Shown here piece by piece: positions 26,085 through 35,088 of a DNA stretch of 41,701 nt; position 1 is the first letter of the stretch; every line of letters starts with the position of its first letter. Source of the DNA: Lysinibacillus sp. FJAT-14745. GTDB lineage: Bacteria; Bacillota; Bacilli; Bacillales_A; Planococcaceae. A model generated the notes under the pieces. The model was given only the letters and a program-made list of their open reading frames with translations, did not search any database and was not told the origin of the DNA. Position numbers and translations under genes: made by a program. Location of the stretch: NCBI RefSeq assembly GCF_001275675.1, contig NZ_LITM01000011.1, positions 1 through 41,701 of the forward strand. Reading direction: 5' to 3'.

Positions 26085-26125
26085 AGTAACCTTCCCCCTT
26101 GGTTAAAAATAATAATCTATTTAAA

Positions 26126-26153
26126 ATTATCAAACACAGTATAATAATGTCAA
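26126..26153 (-). promoter_or_regulatory. Promoter of the TAXI-TRAP operon
   Basis: On the minus strand, -35 TTGACA (26148-26153) and -10 GATAAT (26126-26131) with a 16-base spacer, leading into the binding-protein gene. Confidence 0.7.
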
Positions 26154-26361
26154 TCTATTTATTGTAAATTCAGTCTTTTATAATTATACTATTTCTTTTA
26201 AATACCCATTGTTTCTTGATTTCATCAATAACTTCCTCGCACTAAATTTATCTACATTAAGCTATTAAATTCTTTTTCCAAGAAAACATTCTTAGTTGCT
26301 GCATGTATAAAAATTGCATATTTATTATCAAAACAACTTTTCACTTCTTCCTTTACAAGAA

Positions 26362-26435
26362 AAATGCTCATCATCATAGCGTGAGGTTGATTTCCGTTCC
26401 GACTGGGCGCTTCCAGCCTCCACTCCAATCAACTT
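26362..26435 (-). repeat. Interspersed hairpin repeat, copy 3
   Basis: Read on the minus strand it begins GTTGATTGGAGTGGAGG and ends CAGTCGGAACGGAAATCAACC followed by TCACGCTATGATGAT. It shows both ends of the element (GTTGATT ... AATCAAC inverted ends). The rest of 26154-26566 holds no gene that I can support. Confidence 0.7.
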
Positions 26436-26509
26436 ATATAGCATTCTTTTTAACAAATATCCTCCACACTTTTAGTAATGAACCAAAATGATTGTCGATT
26501 TTTATCCCA

Positions 26510-26553
26510 AAAACAAAAATACTGTATCTAAAGTGATTTACTTCAGATACAGT
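26510..26553 (-). terminator. Terminator of the SodC-like gene
   Basis: ACTGTATCT (26521-26529) pairs with AGATACAGT (26545-26553), with inner AAGT/ACTT pairing and a T-rich minus-strand tail. Confidence 0.85.
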
Positions 26554-26566
26554 CGATTCATTTTCC

Positions 26567-27118
26567 TTATTGAATAATGCCACAAGCCATTCTTGCACCA
26601 GAATTACCGGAAGGATCCGTTTTATAATCATCCTTAGATTCATGAATGATTAATGTAGTGCCACCATCACGTAACAACGAGTTAGCAGCATCTTTTTCTA
26701 AAGTTAGCCCTTCAGCTAAGAAATTTAGATCCACTTTACCATCTTCTCCAACTTCTAAATTCGGAAGATCCCCTAAATGATAGCCCTTAGGATTATCCTT
26801 CCCATGCTCTTTATGCGTTGGATTAAAATGCGGACCTGCTGATTCAAACGTTGGTGGTTCACACTTCCCAACTGAATGAACATGAATGCCGTGTGTTCCA
26901 GGTGGTAATCCTGAAAGTGCGAGTGTCACTTTAACCCCATTATCCTCTTCCTCAAAATATGCATTGCCATAGCTTTCATTATTTTTACCAATTACTTTCG
27001 CGGTTGCCGTTGGTCCTGAATTTGCGTTAACTGCCACTTTTTGCTCCTTCTTTTCAAAGAAACCACAACCACCGACAAATACTAATAAAGAAATAATTAT
27101 TAAACTCATTTTTTTCAT
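26567..27118 (-). CDS. Cu/Zn superoxide dismutase-like lipoprotein
   Basis: 183 aa. The signal ends VGGC, so the mature protein is a membrane-anchored lipoprotein. The SodC fold is clear: copper His pair in GIHVHSVGKC, bridging/zinc His in AGPHFNP, 'KGYHLGDLPNL', the late His in LIIHESKDDY, and the disulfide Cys pair (GKCEPP and RMACG). In Bacillus the related YojM protein is variably active, so enzymatic dismutation is likely but not certain; all obvious metal ligands are kept here. AGAGGAGG upstream fixes the ATG at 27118 rather than 27163. Confidence 0.9.
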   Translation of the reverse strand: MKKMSLIIISLLVFVGGCGFFEKKEQKVAVNANSGPTATAKVIGKNNESYGNAYFEEEDNGVKVTLALSGLPPGTHGIHVHSVGKCEPPTFESAGPHFNPTHKEHGKDNPKGYHLGDLPNLEVGEDGKVDLNFLAEGLTLEKDAANSLLRDGGTTLIIHESKDDYKTDPSGNSGARMACGIIQ

Positions 27119-27256
27119 AAAAATACCTCCTCTATTCCTGATGTTTGCCAACATTCCTTCCACTTATGCAATTTCAATGAGAATTTTGCGAATTATTGGG
27201 CAAGGAGTAAATTTTGTAAACTTGGATTTTAATAGCCGTTGATTCTAAAAAAATGC

Positions 27257-27297
27257 AAAATAAAAGGATATCTCTAATTTAAAAGAGATATCCTTTT
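27257..27297. terminator. Terminator of the LysM-3D gene
   Basis: A perfect 14-bp stem AAAAGGATATCTCT (27262-27275) / AGAGATATCCTTTT (27284-27297), usable in both directions. Confidence 0.88.
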
Positions 27298-27304
27298 ACT
27301 CGCA

Positions 27305-28087
27305 TTAATTTAAAATTTTTACAGTTACATGTTTGACGCCCCATTGACGAGCTTGTCCCTCGGTAGGAATAAATACATCAATTTTATTACCTTTTATCGC
27401 TCCGCCAGTATCTGCTGCGATTGCTTCACCATAACCTTCAACCCAAACCCTGCTACCAAGGGGAATTACACGAGGGTCTACAGCAATTACCTTTAAGTTT
27501 GGATTAGATCTTATATCTGTTCCGTTCGCTGTAATCCCCGAACATCCTTCACAATACGCTGTATAGGCCGTTGCTCGCATTGTTAATGTTTTGCCCGTAT
27601 TTGCTGGAGCACTCACTGCGTTTGCGCTTGATGTCGTTACTTTCTTTTTACTAGATGTCGTTGCTACCTTTTTAGTTTTACTTTCGGAAGTTTTAGGTTT
27701 TGCCGCCGATGCTTTGATAGCTAATGATTCACCTACATAAATCAGATCAGATGGAAGGTTATTCCATTCCTTTAATTCTTCCACTGATACACTATTTACG
27801 CTTGCAATTGAAAATAATGTATCTCCGGCCACAACAAAGTGTTGGTCTTTCATTGAATTATCCTTTTTCGATTCGCCTACATTTAAATCTTGCTCTGGAT
27901 AAAACCATTTCGCGTCTGAGTCGGCAATTGGCTCATAATCTCCTAAAGATAAATTGTAAATTTTCGAGATTCCCCACAATACGTCGTATGGCTTAAAAGT
28001 GTGTTTTTCCTCAGCAGATGATGGACTGGCAAATAAACTTAATCCCAAGGTCAATGTTACAGCTAAAGCTAAAGCTTGTTTTTTCAT
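27305..28087 (-). CDS. LysM and 3D-domain cell wall protein (YocH-like)
   Basis: 260 aa, secreted (signal peptide 1-25, ends SSA). A degenerate LysM-like segment (about 29-70) is followed by a clear LysM (about 82-126, 'HFVVAGDTLFSIAS'), then a Lys/Ser/Thr linker, then a C-terminal 3D domain (about 168-259). The three aspartates that name the domain are seen in 'AVDPRVIPLGS', 'AADTGGAIKGNKIDVF'. Proteins of this type are muralytic or lytic-transglycosylase-like and act in wall turnover. GGAGG precedes the ATG. Lone gene. Confidence 0.92.
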   Translation of the reverse strand: MKKQALALAVTLTLGLSLFASPSSAEEKHTFKPYDVLWGISKIYNLSLGDYEPIADSDAKWFYPEQDLNVGESKKDNSMKDQHFVVAGDTLFSIASVNSVSVEELKEWNNLPSDLIYVGESLAIKASAAKPKTSESKTKKVATTSSKKKVTTSSANAVSAPANTGKTLTMRATAYTAYCEGCSGITANGTDIRSNPNLKVIAVDPRVIPLGSRVWVEGYGEAIAADTGGAIKGNKIDVFIPTEGQARQWGVKHVTVKILN

Positions 28088-28317
28088 ATTTTGTAGCCTC
28101 CATATTTAATTATTTTGCAGTCTGCTGCTAGCACACTAGAGTTAGGCTCTTTTATGCAAGCAATGCTAGAGAATGCAATTAATAACTCAGGGCAACGGAC
28201 CTGATAGTACGAATTATTTCTATAAAAACGGAAAAATATACAATATCAATAATATTTTTGGGAAATTGAGCAATTTTGCAGAAAGAACGTTGGTACTCTA
28301 TTTGCAATTTTTATATG

Positions 28318-28346
28318 TTGGAAAATCAGTATTTTTATACGATAAT
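28318..28346 (+). promoter_or_regulatory. Promoter of the yjfB-like gene
   Basis: TTGGAA (28318-28323), 17-base spacer and GATAAT (28341-28346), 22 bp before the start codon. Confidence 0.6.
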
Positions 28347-28367
28347 ATGGTAAAGGAGGAATATAGG

Positions 28368-28550
28368 ATGGAAATTAATACAATAATGTCTTCTCAGATT
28401 ATGGAGCTACAACAAACTGTACAAATGAGTGTTATGCAAAATGCGCTTAATTTAAATACTGCAGCCGCTATCGAATTATTAAAAGATCTGCCACAGCAGC
28501 AAGTGGCCATACATCCGAATAAAGGGGCAGTCATGGATATTTCAATTTAA
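28368..28550 (+). CDS. yjfB: YjfB family protein, 60 aa (putative motility-linked)
   Basis: The real gene starts at the ATG at 28368 behind AAAGGAGGA (28352-28360), not at the far upstream frame start. The product, MEINTIMSSQIMELQQTVQM and on to a 'QQVAIHPNKGAVMDISI' tail, fits the YjfB family of short, Met/Gln-rich helical proteins. In Bacillus subtilis yjfB belongs to the sigma-D motility regulon; biochemical function is not known. No flagellar gene is near, and the promoter seen is sigma-A-like. Confidence 0.85.
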   Translation: MEINTIMSSQIMELQQTVQMSVMQNALNLNTAAAIELLKDLPQQQVAIHPNKGAVMDISI

Positions 28551-28595
28551 TTTTTAAAAATCAGGTTGATAAATATTGGAAAGTTGGTGCCCTTT

Positions 28596-29720
28596 TTGAT
28601 TCGAGTGATAATAATGGATGATGAGCCATTAGCTCTTATAAACATGGAGAAAAAGTTAAAAGAATTTAATTCAATAGAGGTCATTAAATCTTTTACAACT
28701 GCAAAAGATTTGCTTGCAGAGGGGCCAAGCTTGGATTTTCAAGTAGCATTTTTAGACGTTGAAATGCCTGGCATGAACGGTTTAGAGATTGCACGACTAT
28801 TAAAAGAATGGAACAAAAACATTTTTATCGTATTTGTCACTGCGTATCGGGACTACGCTGTCCAAGCATTTGAAATCCACTCCATTGACTATTTATTAAA
28901 ACCTATTTCAAAAGCTCGTCTAGAGACAACTATTAATAGAATCCAAGAACTCCTTCACCTAGAAAATAAATCGACTCCTATACAAATAAATAAACCCACT
29001 CTTACGATACAATGCTTTGGAGGATTCGTTGTTTTACACAATGACAAAGCAATCCATTGGAGAACGCTTAAAACAAAAGAATTATTCGCCTTTCTTTTTT
29101 CCAATCTTAATCACCATGTACCTCGTGATACAATCATCGATGCTTTATGGGCAGATACAGAATTTAAAAAGGCAAGAGTTCAGTTACATACAACAGTTTC
29201 CTATTTACGCACTACACTTTCGGCACTGGGCTATTCAGAAGTCATACAGTATGCAAATGGCTGCTATATTTTGCAACTAGAGGATTTTCAATGTGATGCA
29301 CATGACTTAGAACATAATTTAAATGGTAAAACGGAGACTGGAAAGATTGATGTAGAGAAAGCTGAGGCACTAATACAAAACTACCAAGGTGAATTTATGG
29401 CTTCATTAGATTATCCTTGGATTACTAGTAAAGCAAATTTTATGAATAATAAATTTACTCTTTTACTTCATGATTTAGTAGAGCATTATACAGCAATACA
29501 TGATGTAAAAAAACGAGAGGAAATATTACTTTTAACGATAGAGCATTATCCATATTCCGATAAAACCATCCGTCAGCTAATAAAGCACTATACAGAAGTG
29601 GATAACCGAGCAAGTGCAGTAAAGGTTTTCAATTCCTTTAAAAGTACCTTGTTAGCGGATCTCGGTATTTTACCAGAGCAAGAAACAACTGAGCTATTTA
29701 ATGCTATATCGGTTGAATAA
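28596..29720 (+). CDS. Response regulator, REC plus winged helix plus BTAD (SARP-like)
   Basis: About 374 aa. The REC domain has acidic pair MDDEP, phospho-acceptor Asp in FLDVEMPGMNG (D54 counting from the TTG at 28596), Thr in FVTAYRDYA and Lys in LLKPIS. An OmpR/SARP-type winged helix follows (about 140-225: 'LKTKELFAFLF...PRDTIIDALWADTEFKKARVQLHTTVSYLR'), then a bacterial transcriptional activator domain to the end. Start choice: the TTG at 28596 puts Asp at the usual position 54 and has GGTG 7 bases upstream; the longer frame opens at TTG 28566 with no site. Its likely partner is the hybrid kinase encoded from 30518. Confidence 0.88.
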   Translation: MIRVIIMDDEPLALINMEKKLKEFNSIEVIKSFTTAKDLLAEGPSLDFQVAFLDVEMPGMNGLEIARLLKEWNKNIFIVFVTAYRDYAVQAFEIHSIDYLLKPISKARLETTINRIQELLHLENKSTPIQINKPTLTIQCFGGFVVLHNDKAIHWRTLKTKELFAFLFSNLNHHVPRDTIIDALWADTEFKKARVQLHTTVSYLRTTLSALGYSEVIQYANGCYILQLEDFQCDAHDLEHNLNGKTETGKIDVEKAEALIQNYQGEFMASLDYPWITSKANFMNNKFTLLLHDLVEHYTAIHDVKKREEILLLTIEHYPYSDKTIRQLIKHYTEVDNRASAVKVFNSFKSTLLADLGILPEQETTELFNAISVE

Positions 29721-29735
29721 TTTTGCTCTATAAAA

Positions 29736-29770
29736 GGCATCGAGAAGATAACTCTCGATGCCTCTTATCT
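29736..29770 (+). terminator. Terminator of the response regulator gene
   Basis: GGCATCGAGA (29736-29745) pairs perfectly with TCTCGATGCC (29753-29762). Confidence 0.82.
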
Positions 29771-29808
29771 TTGTATTCATTTCACCAGTAATGAAAATCA
29801 ACTGTCTT

Positions 29809-29843
29809 ACCACCATAGCGTGAGGTTGATTTCCGTTCCGACT
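29809..29843 (-). repeat. Interspersed hairpin repeat, truncated copy 4
   Basis: On the minus strand it reads AGTCGGAACGGAAATCAACC, then TCACGCTATGGTGG. Only the 3' part of the element is kept. Confidence 0.6.
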
Positions 29844-29956
29844 TATATACTAACATGCGTTTTGCAAAAATCATTTACGGTATTCATTCGAATCAACAGA
29901 CCTTTATTTAAAGTTAATTGTAAAAGAAAAAATTTATTATTGAGTTTGGCTGATAT

Positions 29957-30418
29957 TCATTTGATTAATTCTCCAGATAATTCTTCGACGACACAGATAC
30001 AATTCCTCCCTGACTGCTTCACCTTATACAATGCCTGATTTGCAATTGTAATGATCTGATTTGCAATTGTAATGATCTGATTAGCTTTTTTAATATTTGT
30101 AGTAAATGTTGTAATGCCGGCAGACATTGTAACTGGCCTTCCACATGACGTATCTAACAAGGCCAGCTTAATGCGTACACTCTCCGCTAATTCTTCCCCA
30201 CCATATCGAAAACATATTCTCTGTTGCTCAATGTTCTCCTGCATATGATTTGCGAAAGCTTTTAAAACTTCATCCCACTGTATGTCCATAGGTATCATTT
30301 ATACTTTTAAAGTCATCTAAATCTATCAAAAGTATTGTATGTGGCACTTTATTGATGATTAACTCATTTAAAAATGTGCTTCGTAATACCAGCCATCTAA
30401 TTCTTTCCGGTTAGTTCG
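29957..30418 (-). pseudogene. GGDEF (diguanylate cyclase) gene remnant
   Basis: A degraded GGDEF domain can be followed: 'DTFELTG' near 30415, then 'LLIDLDDFKSINDTYGHTVG' after a frameshift, then a two-base deletion near 30272 breaks 'VGDEVLKAF'. The last frame holds the RYGGEEL active-site loop and runs to 29957. In it a 21-bp tandem duplication (30035-30055, 30056-30076) adds seven residues (ANQIITI twice). No sensor domain is left. It would not make an active enzyme. Confidence 0.75.
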
Positions 30419-30517
30419 AAAGTATCATTTTTATAATTTTCTTATTTCCATTTTCTAAATTTCATGGCATGGTAAATATAGTCCTTTTAATACAAGAAGA
30501 AAATTTCGGAGGTTCTT

Positions 30518-33500
30518 ATGTCACTGTTGAAAAAAGCGACTATACGACATTCACTTTTTATTATTTTAATTTTTATTGTGCTTACTACATTTCGTTTACT
30601 TTGGCTAACATGCTTTCTCCCTTCAAGTGATCAGCCGATTGCCCGGGAAGGTATATTTGATATACGGGATCAGCAGCTATCTGACGAAGAAGTTCTTAAT
30701 TTAGATGGTGAATGGCTTTACTATCCCGGATCATTAATAGATCCCTTAAACATGAATACCCAATCATTAGAACAAACTACCCGAACGATTCCCATGCGAG
30801 ATTCAGAGGCAACGACAGAACGATATGGTACATACCATGTAAAAATCTTACTCAATCATAATGCTCCTAAAGATAATCGTTATGCCATTCGGATTCCCGC
30901 AGTGTCAACTGCTTCAACATTATATATTAATGGGAAGTTGGCTGGACAGTCAGGAAAAGTCGCTACTGATTCAACTAGTCATAAAGGGCAAGCCGCTCCT
31001 TATACTGTTTATTTTACGAATGAGCAGCCTGAAATTGACTTAATTTTACATGTATCGAATTTTAATACACCCGCAAGTCCTATCATTGATAAAAGAGTAC
31101 TATTTAGCTCTGCATCAGCTATGGCACATCACGAAATAATGACCGATCTATCTCTTACTACCATTTCAGTAATGCTCGTATTGTTCGCACTTTTTAGTAT
31201 TCTTGTGTTCCTATTCATCTATCGAAAGCCAATTGTATTACTTTTCACAGTAGGTTTTCTTTTACCTTTAGCAGATGAATTAATTACATATGATCGATCC
31301 ATACTTGATTGGTTTCATCTTGATTATGTATGGTCGTTTAAATTATCTTCTGTCATTTATCTCTGCGCTGCTTTTTTCTTTGTTCAATTTATGCGTATTT
31401 TACTAGTCAAATATCGTAATGCAAAATGCTTTCAGTGGATCTTTGCTATCTATGGCGTTGGAGCATTATTAACTGTCGCTTTACCGATTGATTTGTTATA
31501 CACAATAAATTTTCTTTTCTTTATACTTTATGGCGTTTCATTTTTATTTGTAGTAGCACTCGCTTTAAGAGAATATCTTGAAAATCAGAAACAAAGCTCT
31601 GCTTTTATTGCACTGACGGCTCTCGCTTCAACGAATGGAATTATATGGGGATTTATTAAATCCATTTATATCTTTGATATACCCGTTTATCCATTCGATT
31701 ATTTATTTGTCATGCTCGGTTTTTCGGGTTATTGGTTTAAACGCTTTTTTGAAAACAAAGAGCAAATTAATCAATTGATTGCTAAATTACAAAAAGACGA
31801 TGAATTAAAAGATGAATTTTTATCCAGTAGTTCACAAAAACTATGGGATCCCATGAATAAAATGATTACGTTAGGACAGACCATTTATGATAATCCAAAT
31901 AATAAGCTTGCAGCTGATGATAAACAAAACTTAAAGCTTTTAATTGATATTGGGAGAAGCATGTCCTTCACATTAAATGACATACTTGATTTTACTCGTT
32001 TAAAGGAAGGTAATTTACATCTCAATAAAAAAAATGTAAGCATTCAAGGTGTAGTTTATGGTGTTTTCGACATGTTACGCTTTATAACAAGCGGAAAACA
32101 AATCCAAATGAATTCTACCATTTCTAGAACATTTCCTAATGTAATGGTCGATGAAAATCGATTGATTCAAATTCTTTTTAATTTTTTATACAATGCCATT
32201 AAATATACAAGTGCTTGTTCTATAGAAATCAGTGCCCATATGGAAAATAATCTGGCTGTAATCCATATTCGTGACACTGGATTAGGTATGGACGATGACA
32301 TTCAAAGTCGGCTATTTTCCCCTTACGAACAAGGAAGTGACAACTACGACGGGATCGGTATCGGGTTATTAATTTCAAAGAAGCTCATCGAATTGCATGG
32401 AGGAACTTTGCAAATACATTCCATTCCTAACAAAGGATCAGATATCTATTTCACATTACCATTAGCAGAGGAAAGTCTAAGTAAGGAGCAATCCTATATA
32501 GAGCAAGAGGACATATTTTCCCCCGTTGAAGAAAATACGTTATCAAACATAGTGGAAAAACAATTTAAAATTTTAATGGTCGATGATGATTCTGTAAACT
32601 TAACAATTATGCGTAGCTTATTTACAACACCAGAATATGCTGTTACTACTGTTACTAGCAGTGAAAAGGCATTAGAAATATTACAGCAAGAGGAGTGGGA
32701 TTTAGTTATTATCGATGCGATGCTACCTTATATTTCTGGCTATACATTAATTGAAATTATTCGAGAGCATTACTCATTACTTGAATTACCTATCTTATTG
32801 CTAACAGCACGGAATTATCCCGAGGATGTTTATACCGGCTTTGTTCGTGGAGCAAATGATTATGTTACGAAGCCCATTAATTCTCTAGAGCTAAAAGTAA
32901 GAAGTAGAGCCTTAATCGATTTAAAATATAGCATCAATCAACAACTACATTTGGAAACGGCTTGGCTTCAAGCTCAAATACAGCCACATTTTTTATTTAA
33001 TACATTAAACACTATCGCATCACTTAGTACGATTGATTCCGATCGAATGATTGACTTAATGCATCACTTTGGTGAATATCTACACGCAAGCTTTGATGTG
33101 CGGAATCTACAACGAGTAGTACCACTTAAGGATGAACTAGAGCTAGTGCGCTCGTATCTCTATATTGAACAGCAACGCTTTGGAGAATTGTTAAACATCG
33201 AATGGGATATTGATGACAATATAAACATTGAAATTCCCCCTATCTCCTTACAAACTATTGTAGAAAATGCGATTCAGCATGGTGTATTAAAACAGGAAGA
33301 AGGCGGAACAGTTTGTATCTGTATTAAGGATTTTTCAGATTATGTAGCAATAAGTGTTATAGATAATGGCGTTGGGATAGGTCCAAGTAAATTAGATGAG
33401 CTACAATCAGGTAGTTATTCAACAAGCTCTGGTGTAGGTATACGTAATACTGATTTACGTCTTAAGAGGATTTATGGACAGAGATTGCACATTAAAAGTA

Positions 33501-33547
33501 CACTAAATGAAGGAACAAATATCACCTTCCATATTCCTAAAACATGA
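30518..33547 (+). CDS. Hybrid sensor kinase: 7TMR-DISM, HisKA-like, HATPase, REC, LytS-type kinase
   Basis: 1009 aa. N-terminal TM (10-31), an extracellular beta-rich sensor (about 45-200), then seven membrane helices (about 210-410, 7TMR-DISM type). Next comes a HisKA-like helix pair in which the phospho-acceptor His is replaced (Q440 in SSSQKLWDPMNKM), and an HATPase with N box 'NFLYNAIKYT', 'DTGLGM' and 'GIGIGL'. A REC domain follows with D733 (VIIDAMLP), then a LytS-type kinase with H824 in QIQPHFLFNTLN and a second HATPase (ENAIQHGV, DNGVGIG) to the end. GGAGG precedes the ATG. Its partner is probably the REC-BTAD regulator upstream. Confidence 0.92.
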   Translation: MSLLKKATIRHSLFIILIFIVLTTFRLLWLTCFLPSSDQPIAREGIFDIRDQQLSDEEVLNLDGEWLYYPGSLIDPLNMNTQSLEQTTRTIPMRDSEATTERYGTYHVKILLNHNAPKDNRYAIRIPAVSTASTLYINGKLAGQSGKVATDSTSHKGQAAPYTVYFTNEQPEIDLILHVSNFNTPASPIIDKRVLFSSASAMAHHEIMTDLSLTTISVMLVLFALFSILVFLFIYRKPIVLLFTVGFLLPLADELITYDRSILDWFHLDYVWSFKLSSVIYLCAAFFFVQFMRILLVKYRNAKCFQWIFAIYGVGALLTVALPIDLLYTINFLFFILYGVSFLFVVALALREYLENQKQSSAFIALTALASTNGIIWGFIKSIYIFDIPVYPFDYLFVMLGFSGYWFKRFFENKEQINQLIAKLQKDDELKDEFLSSSSQKLWDPMNKMITLGQTIYDNPNNKLAADDKQNLKLLIDIGRSMSFTLNDILDFTRLKEGNLHLNKKNVSIQGVVYGVFDMLRFITSGKQIQMNSTISRTFPNVMVDENRLIQILFNFLYNAIKYTSACSIEISAHMENNLAVIHIRDTGLGMDDDIQSRLFSPYEQGSDNYDGIGIGLLISKKLIELHGGTLQIHSIPNKGSDIYFTLPLAEESLSKEQSYIEQEDIFSPVEENTLSNIVEKQFKILMVDDDSVNLTIMRSLFTTPEYAVTTVTSSEKALEILQQEEWDLVIIDAMLPYISGYTLIEIIREHYSLLELPILLLTARNYPEDVYTGFVRGANDYVTKPINSLELKVRSRALIDLKYSINQQLHLETAWLQAQIQPHFLFNTLNTIASLSTIDSDRMIDLMHHFGEYLHASFDVRNLQRVVPLKDELELVRSYLYIEQQRFGELLNIEWDIDDNINIEIPPISLQTIVENAIQHGVLKQEEGGTVCICIKDFSDYVAISVIDNGVGIGPSKLDELQSGSYSTSSGVGIRNTDLRLKRIYGQRLHIKSTLNEGTNITFHIPKT

Positions 33548-33675
33548 GTTGATGGTGGCTCTTTTTCTATAATTTCAAGTTACAATTACTATATTCAATG
33601 AGGAATATTAATGGTAATGATGAGCTGTTTTATATTTTATTCGCAAAAGCTATTTCAAACGTTTGCTTAGTCTTT

Positions 33676-33720
33676 AATAAAAAAATTCGCACCCTTTTGT
33701 GGAGTGCGAATTTTTTTATT
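33676..33720. terminator. Bidirectional terminator
   Basis: ATTCGCAC (33685-33692) pairs with GTGCGAAT (33704-33711) and is flanked by A-run and T-run. It separates the kinase gene from the converging membrane protein gene. Confidence 0.9.
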
Positions 33721-33733
33721 AGAGAAATCCTTT

Positions 33734-34174
33734 TTACCAAAGCACAGGCTTCGCTACCATTAGCCATAACATAATTAGCAATAATAAAATGTACATCCAT
33801 GCTTTGCGATGTAACAATGAAGCAAATTTTTGCTGGTCATAAGCAGGTGTATTAAATGTCTGTAAAGTCGGTTTGAACGCTCTCGCCAAAAAAACAATGG
33901 AGGCAAGCAACACAAGAAATGTAAGAACAATCCACGAGGTACTCCAATGATAGCCCACATGCCACATTAATAAAATATCGGATGCAACAAGAACATGTCC
34001 CGAATGCTTGACGATTGTAATAGCTCCTTTAAAAGCCTCAATATATGGTGACATCTCAACATGGGATGCTGTACGCATTTTCTTAACAATTGGTAAAACT
34101 ACAAACAATGGCCCAATCGAAAGGATGGCACTTAAAATATGTATATAAAGAAGAAGTGTATAAATTGAAATCAT
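33734..34174 (-). CDS. Small integral membrane protein (DUF2269-like), 146 aa
   Basis: Four membrane helices (about 3-25, 47-70, 80-97, 123-143). The N-terminal 'LLLYIHILSAILSIGPLF' is the kind of His-containing first helix seen in DUF2269 and related small quinone- or heme-neighbouring membrane proteins. Function unknown. A good ribosome site (AAGGAGGGC on the minus strand) precedes the ATG. Lone gene. Confidence 0.7.
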   Translation of the reverse strand: MISIYTLLLYIHILSAILSIGPLFVVLPIVKKMRTASHVEMSPYIEAFKGAITIVKHSGHVLVASDILLMWHVGYHWSTSWIVLTFLVLLASIVFLARAFKPTLQTFNTPAYDQQKFASLLHRKAWMYILLLLIMLWLMVAKPVLW

Positions 34175-34354
34175 GGTGCATGCCCTCCTTTTAATCAGTT
34201 CCCCTCATTATAGCACTCAACAAAACGTGCTTTATCGGCAATTGTGAATCATTTGTAAACGCAAATTGAATCATTGTAAAGTTGTTTGAAATTTGCACAA
34301 AGAGGGTATGGATTATAGTAACATGCACATATAGACCAAAAAGGAGTGATTTTT

Positions 34355-34984
34355 ATAGGAATTCATCAATTTTTTACAAGTCTTAATGATCTAGAACGTA
34401 TTATTCGTTGCCCTGGACGCTTCAAATTTGAAGAGCACAATGTGGCTGCTCACTCTTGGAAGGTATCACAGTATGCCATGTTCTTTGCCACACTTGAAGA
34501 AATGAATGGAGCTACGGTAAATTGGAAATCGTTATATGAAAAAACCATCAACCACGACTTTGCCGAAGTGTTTATTGGCGATATTAAAACTCCGGTAAAG
34601 CATGCGAGCCCAGAACTTAAACAAATGCTTGCACATGTGGAAGAAAAAATGATGGAGAAATTTATTATTGATGAGATCCCACAAGAGTTTCAGGCCGTCT
34701 TCTTTGAGCGCATGAAAGAAGGTAAAGACAATACTGTAGAAGGTCGCCTACTTGAGTTTGCTGATAAACTTGACCAATTTTATGAAGCCTTTGCCGAGTT
34801 AAAACGTGGAAACACAGACAAAGAATTTGTGCATATGTATCAATCAGCCCTTTCCAAGATTTTAACTATTCCTCTTGAAGCGTCGGTTCACTATTTCCGT
34901 ACTGAGATTCTGAAGGATGCAGTGAAGGAAAAAACACATATTGATATTCAAGCTTTGACCAATGAAGTATTAACATCAAATTAA
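34355..34984 (+). CDS. YfbR-like HD-domain hydrolase with apparent AUA start
   Basis: About 210 aa. HD superfamily: H33 in VAAHSWKVSQYAM, the HD pair in NHDFAEVFIGD, and a distal Asp in LEFADKLDQFYEA. YfbR-type enzymes are 5'-deoxynucleotidases or related phosphohydrolases. Start: AAGGAG at 34341-34346 is followed after 8 bases by ATA (34355), where family members would begin M-G-I-H-Q. The only upstream in-frame start codon is a GTG at 34346 that overlaps the ribosome site itself. So either AUA is used, or GTG is used poorly, or the gene is damaged at its start codon. Confidence 0.8.
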   Translation: MGIHQFFTSLNDLERIIRCPGRFKFEEHNVAAHSWKVSQYAMFFATLEEMNGATVNWKSLYEKTINHDFAEVFIGDIKTPVKHASPELKQMLAHVEEKMMEKFIIDEIPQEFQAVFFERMKEGKDNTVEGRLLEFADKLDQFYEAFAELKRGNTDKEFVHMYQSALSKILTIPLEASVHYFRTEILKDAVKEKTHIDIQALTNEVLTSN

Positions 34985-35088
34985 TAAGGTGCATGTATAA
35001 GTTTTCCGAATGAATTAACTCACGGAAGGCTTTTTTTATTTTCCTAAAAAAGTCGTATAATGGAAGGAGACCGATTGGAGGGAAGCTT

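Noticed and set aside
28154..28204. A 16-codon frame MQAMLENAINNSGQRT upstream of yjfB
   Set aside because: It looks protein-like and extends upstream without a start, but is too short and lacks a convincing ribosome site; at most a gene scrap.
28173..28367. Upstream extension of the yjfB frame to 125 codons
   Set aside because: The ribosome site and promoter both lie inside it, and only the last 60 codons match the family.
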